A stretch of DNA of 44,443 nt from DATIJJ01 sp035478795 (GTDB lineage: Bacteria > Pseudomonadota > Gammaproteobacteria > DSM-16500). The notes beneath the pieces were generated by a model that was not told where the DNA came from, did no database searches, and saw nothing but the letters and a program-made list of their open reading frames with translations. Shown one piece after another: positions 43,015-44,443 of this stretch. How positions within the stretch are numbered: position 1 is the stretch's first letter; every line of letters begins with the position of its first letter. Made by a program: the position numbers and the translations under genes. Location: the NCBI GenBank assembly GCA_035478795.1, contig DATIJJ010000021.1, forward strand, positions 1 through 44,443. The letters are read 5' to 3'.

Positions 43015-43362
43015 TTAAGCATATATAACGCTTAGAGTTCCATGATGACGTCTTTTTTTGGATTTTCTAATCACTATTTCAACGTCCTGGTTAAGTAAAG
43101 TTAAATATTTCACAAGGCGTTCGATAGAAAAATCAGATAAACGGCCTCGATTAAGAAGTGATATTTTTGATTGATCAACTTCTAGTAACCTTGCTGCTTC
43201 CGTTTGCTTTAATTTCTTATGCTTTATAATTTTATTAATTTGATGTGCTAATTTTGCTTTAGCTAATTTTTCTTCTGCATCCGGCATACCTAAATCAGCA
43301 AATACATTAGTTGAACCTAACTCAAATGTGCTATCAATATCTTTGCTTTTTAATGTACTCAT
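43015..43362 (-). CDS. XRE-family antitoxin (HigA-like)
   Basis: 115 residues. A helix-turn-helix (about 45-90) reads LAHQINKIIKHKKLKQTEAARLLEVDQSKISLLNRGRLSDFSIERLVKYLTLLN, typical of antitoxins that pair with phage-Gp49-like toxins. The basic C-terminus (RKSKKRRHHG) is unusual. The ATG overlaps the toxin stop by 4 bp. It should repress at the palindrome 43723-43736. Confidence 0.88.
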   Translation of the reverse strand: MSTLKSKDIDSTFELGSTNVFADLGMPDAEEKLAKAKLAHQINKIIKHKKLKQTEAARLLEVDQSKISLLNRGRLSDFSIERLVKYLTLLNQDVEIVIRKSKKRRHHGTLSVIYA

Positions 43363-43709
43363 AATGCACCTCTGGTATATATTTCTTTCGCAGTTTTCAA
43401 TCTTCGGCTGATTAATTCTATTTCTTCTTTTGGTGTCTTTTTTCCGACTTTTGATTTTTTTTGAAATACATGTAACACATATATATTGTTGCCTAATTTC
43501 GTTGCATATACAGCTCGATATGTATTTTTATCATGATCGCAAATTAATTCAATAACTCCACTAAAACCCTTTAATGGTTTTCCATGATCAGGAAAATCTC
43601 CTGCTTGAGCCTCATGTAATCCGTACCCAATTTCATCTTGCACATCCTCAGGTAGCGCCCTTAAATCATCTTTTGATGAGCCGATCCAGATTAATGGTTT
43701 TAATGACAT
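43359..43709 (-). CDS. RelE/HigB-like toxin, phage Gp49-like family
   Basis: 116 residues. Family signatures are the start KPLIWIGSSKDDLRALPEDVQDEIGYGLHEAQ, GDFPDHGKPLKGFSGVIEL, and YRAVYATKLGNNIYVLHVFQKKSKVGKKTP. This is a ribosome-dependent mRNase family. It lies upstream of its antitoxin (toxin-first order) with a 4-bp overlap and is intact. The start is supported by GGAAAAGA just upstream. Confidence 0.88.
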   Translation of the reverse strand: MSLKPLIWIGSSKDDLRALPEDVQDEIGYGLHEAQAGDFPDHGKPLKGFSGVIELICDHDKNTYRAVYATKLGNNIYVLHVFQKKSKVGKKTPKEEIELISRRLKTAKEIYTRGAL

Positions 43710-43722
43710 ATTCTTTTCCGTG

Positions 43723-43742
43723 TTCTTATTAGAACATTATAA
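43723..43742 (-). promoter_or_regulatory. Promoter -10 and operator of the Gp49-like toxin operon
   Basis: On the minus strand TATAAT (43737-43742) is followed at once by the palindrome GTTCT-AATA-AGAAC (43723-43736), 13 bp before the toxin ATG. This fits autorepression by the XRE antitoxin. The -35 is unclear. Confidence 0.5.
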
Positions 43743-43933
43743 TTCAAAAAATCTATTTATGCTAGTTTTAGAATAATTTATTATACAACGGATAACTTAT
43801 TGATAAAATGTATTGTATTTTTGGTCTGAGGTAGACTGCGGCACATGACTGTGGTCATTGCCAGCAGACCTGAATATTTGTAATCGAAATCACTTAACGA
43901 ATAAATCAATAGGTTGTCATCCGTTTACAGAAT

Positions 43934-43949
43934 GTACCTATAATGGTAC
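43934..43949 (+). promoter_or_regulatory. Operator palindrome wrapped around a -10 box
   Basis: GTACC-TATAAT-GGTAC: a perfect 5-bp-arm palindrome centred on a consensus -10, 35 bp before the truncated toxin gene. TTGTCA (43914-43919) could be a -35 at a long 19-bp spacing. It is likely the binding site of the antitoxin at 44159. Confidence 0.5.
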
Positions 43950-43984
43950 GCTCTGTGCTATACTAAACAAGTATTGGATTTACG

Positions 43985-44140
43985 ATGGACAAGAAATCGA
44001 AAAGTCTGGAAGCTGTATTTTTTTGTACCGAGGCAGGAGCTGAACCTGTCAGAGAATGGCTGCAAGGACTTTCTAAAAAAGATAAGAAAATTATTGGTGA
44101 AGACATCAAAACAGTACAGTTTGGCTGGCCTATTGGATAG
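43985..44140 (+). pseudogene. Truncated HigB/Gp49-like toxin (N-terminal 51 residues only)
   Basis: The frame from the ATG at 43985 reads MDKKSKSLEAVFFCTEAGAE, then PVREWLQGLSKKDKKIIGED, and ends KTVQFGWPIG with TAG at 44138. This is clearly the first half of a Gp49-like HigB toxin, which is normally about 100-120 residues and continues past GWPIGMP with the RNA-binding strands. The antitoxin ATG follows 18 bp after the stop, so the C-terminal half is missing and not merely frameshifted. Promoter and operator remain. The product should be inactive as an RNase. Confidence 0.75.
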
Positions 44141-44158
44141 CGCGAAACAGGAGGCAAT

Positions 44159-44440
44159 ATGACAAACAAACACAAAGGCTCGTCATTCGATTCATTTTTG
44201 AAGAGTGAGGATTTATTAGAAGAAGCAGAAGCAGTTGCTATCAAGAGAGTCATTGCATTTGAGTTAGAGAAATCAATGAAAAACGAACATATTAATAAAT
44301 CAAAAATGGCAACCAGAATGCAAACAAGCCGCTCTGCACTTGATAGATTGCTTGATCCGGAAAATACATCTATTACGCTTATTACTTTAGTAAAAGCTGC
44401 TTATGCACTTAACAAAAAAATTAACGTTTCTATCAGTTAA
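44159..44440 (+). CDS. XRE-type antitoxin (HigA-like), now without an intact toxin
   Basis: 93 residues. The helix-turn-helix (about 48-85) reads INKSKMATRMQTSRSALDRLLDPENTSITLITLVKAAYALNKKI, as in HigA antitoxins of Gp49-like toxins. AGGAGG lies 6 bases before the ATG, a strong site. The gene is complete here; its last 129 bases also appear at 3-131 because the molecule is circular. With the toxin truncated it may act as an orphan repressor or protect against related toxins. Confidence 0.87.
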   Translation: MTNKHKGSSFDSFLKSEDLLEEAEAVAIKRVIAFELEKSMKNEHINKSKMATRMQTSRSALDRLLDPENTSITLITLVKAAYALNKKINVSIS

Positions 44441-44443
44441 TTT
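44310..44443. repeat. Terminal direct repeat, right copy (circular contig overlap)
   Basis: Identical to 1-134. Joining the ends leaves the antitoxin gene intact and continues directly into the serine hydrolase region at 135. Confidence 0.93.

Noticed and set aside
43974..44162. 62-residue ORF overlapping the truncated toxin in another frame
   Set aside because: The frame from 43985 carries the recognisable Gp49-like toxin N-terminus; the other frame has no family resemblance.

Overview
The window reads as one complete circular plasmid of about 44.3 kb. Its first 134 bases (1-134) are identical to its last 134 (44310-44443), the usual mark of a circular contig cut open with an assembly overlap. 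The region from 19274 to 22714 is a plasmid backbone: parA, a putative replication initiator, a large array of 11-bp iterons and an HU gene. The host is Gram-negative, shown by a lipoprotein-type outer-membrane efflux factor, an RND pump and a haemagglutinin-type giant exoprotein. A moderately AT-rich gammaproteobacterium of the Legionellales/Coxiellaceae kind would fit, but that is an inference from gene style and not a proven placement. No relaxase, type IV secretion gene, integrase, tRNA or rRNA was seen.

Layout, in order. 195-2876: AT-rich pair, a secreted serine hydrolase and a short-chain dehydrogenase. 2907-5386 (minus): FAD monooxygenase and BenE-type transporter. 5509-8559: membrane protein with an internal duplication, a small unknown protein and a HAD 5'-nucleotidase. 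8557-8900: a 63-bp-period repeat followed by a 206-bp inverted-repeat element. 8960-9422 (minus): DUF4160/DUF2442 pair. 9606-10229 (minus): haemolysin III-type membrane protein. 10370-19359: a seven-gene chemosensory operon with the domain set of the Pseudomonas Wsp system, whose output protein is REC-GGDEF-EAL. 19274-22714: plasmid backbone. 22719-23303: VOC protein with a histone-like tail. 23421-29304: complete tripartite RND efflux operon. 29365-29659: a 150-bp inverted-repeat element with 9-bp target duplications and the second copy of the 63-bp-period repeat. 29897-36385: a 2162-residue filamentous-haemagglutinin-type adhesin. 36507-40468: host-attachment-family protein, pirin, amidohydrolase and isochorismatase-like hydrolase. 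40705-44440: an AT-rich block of toxin-antitoxin genes, an orphan winged-helix protein and a secreted protein of unknown function with TIKI/ChaN-like motifs.

How the genes may work together. The Wsp-like operon should turn a surface or envelope signal into a change of cyclic-di-GMP. The same plasmid carries a giant surface adhesin and a host-attachment-family gene, which are plausible outputs; no c-di-GMP riboswitch or PilZ gene links them, so this is inference. Maintenance seems to rest on iteron replication, ParA partition and several toxin-antitoxin modules. Two backbone features stand out. The 11-bp iteron spacing continues inside the rep coding sequence with a rotating reading frame. A near-consensus chromosomal-type parS (22271-22286) is present although no ParB is encoded.
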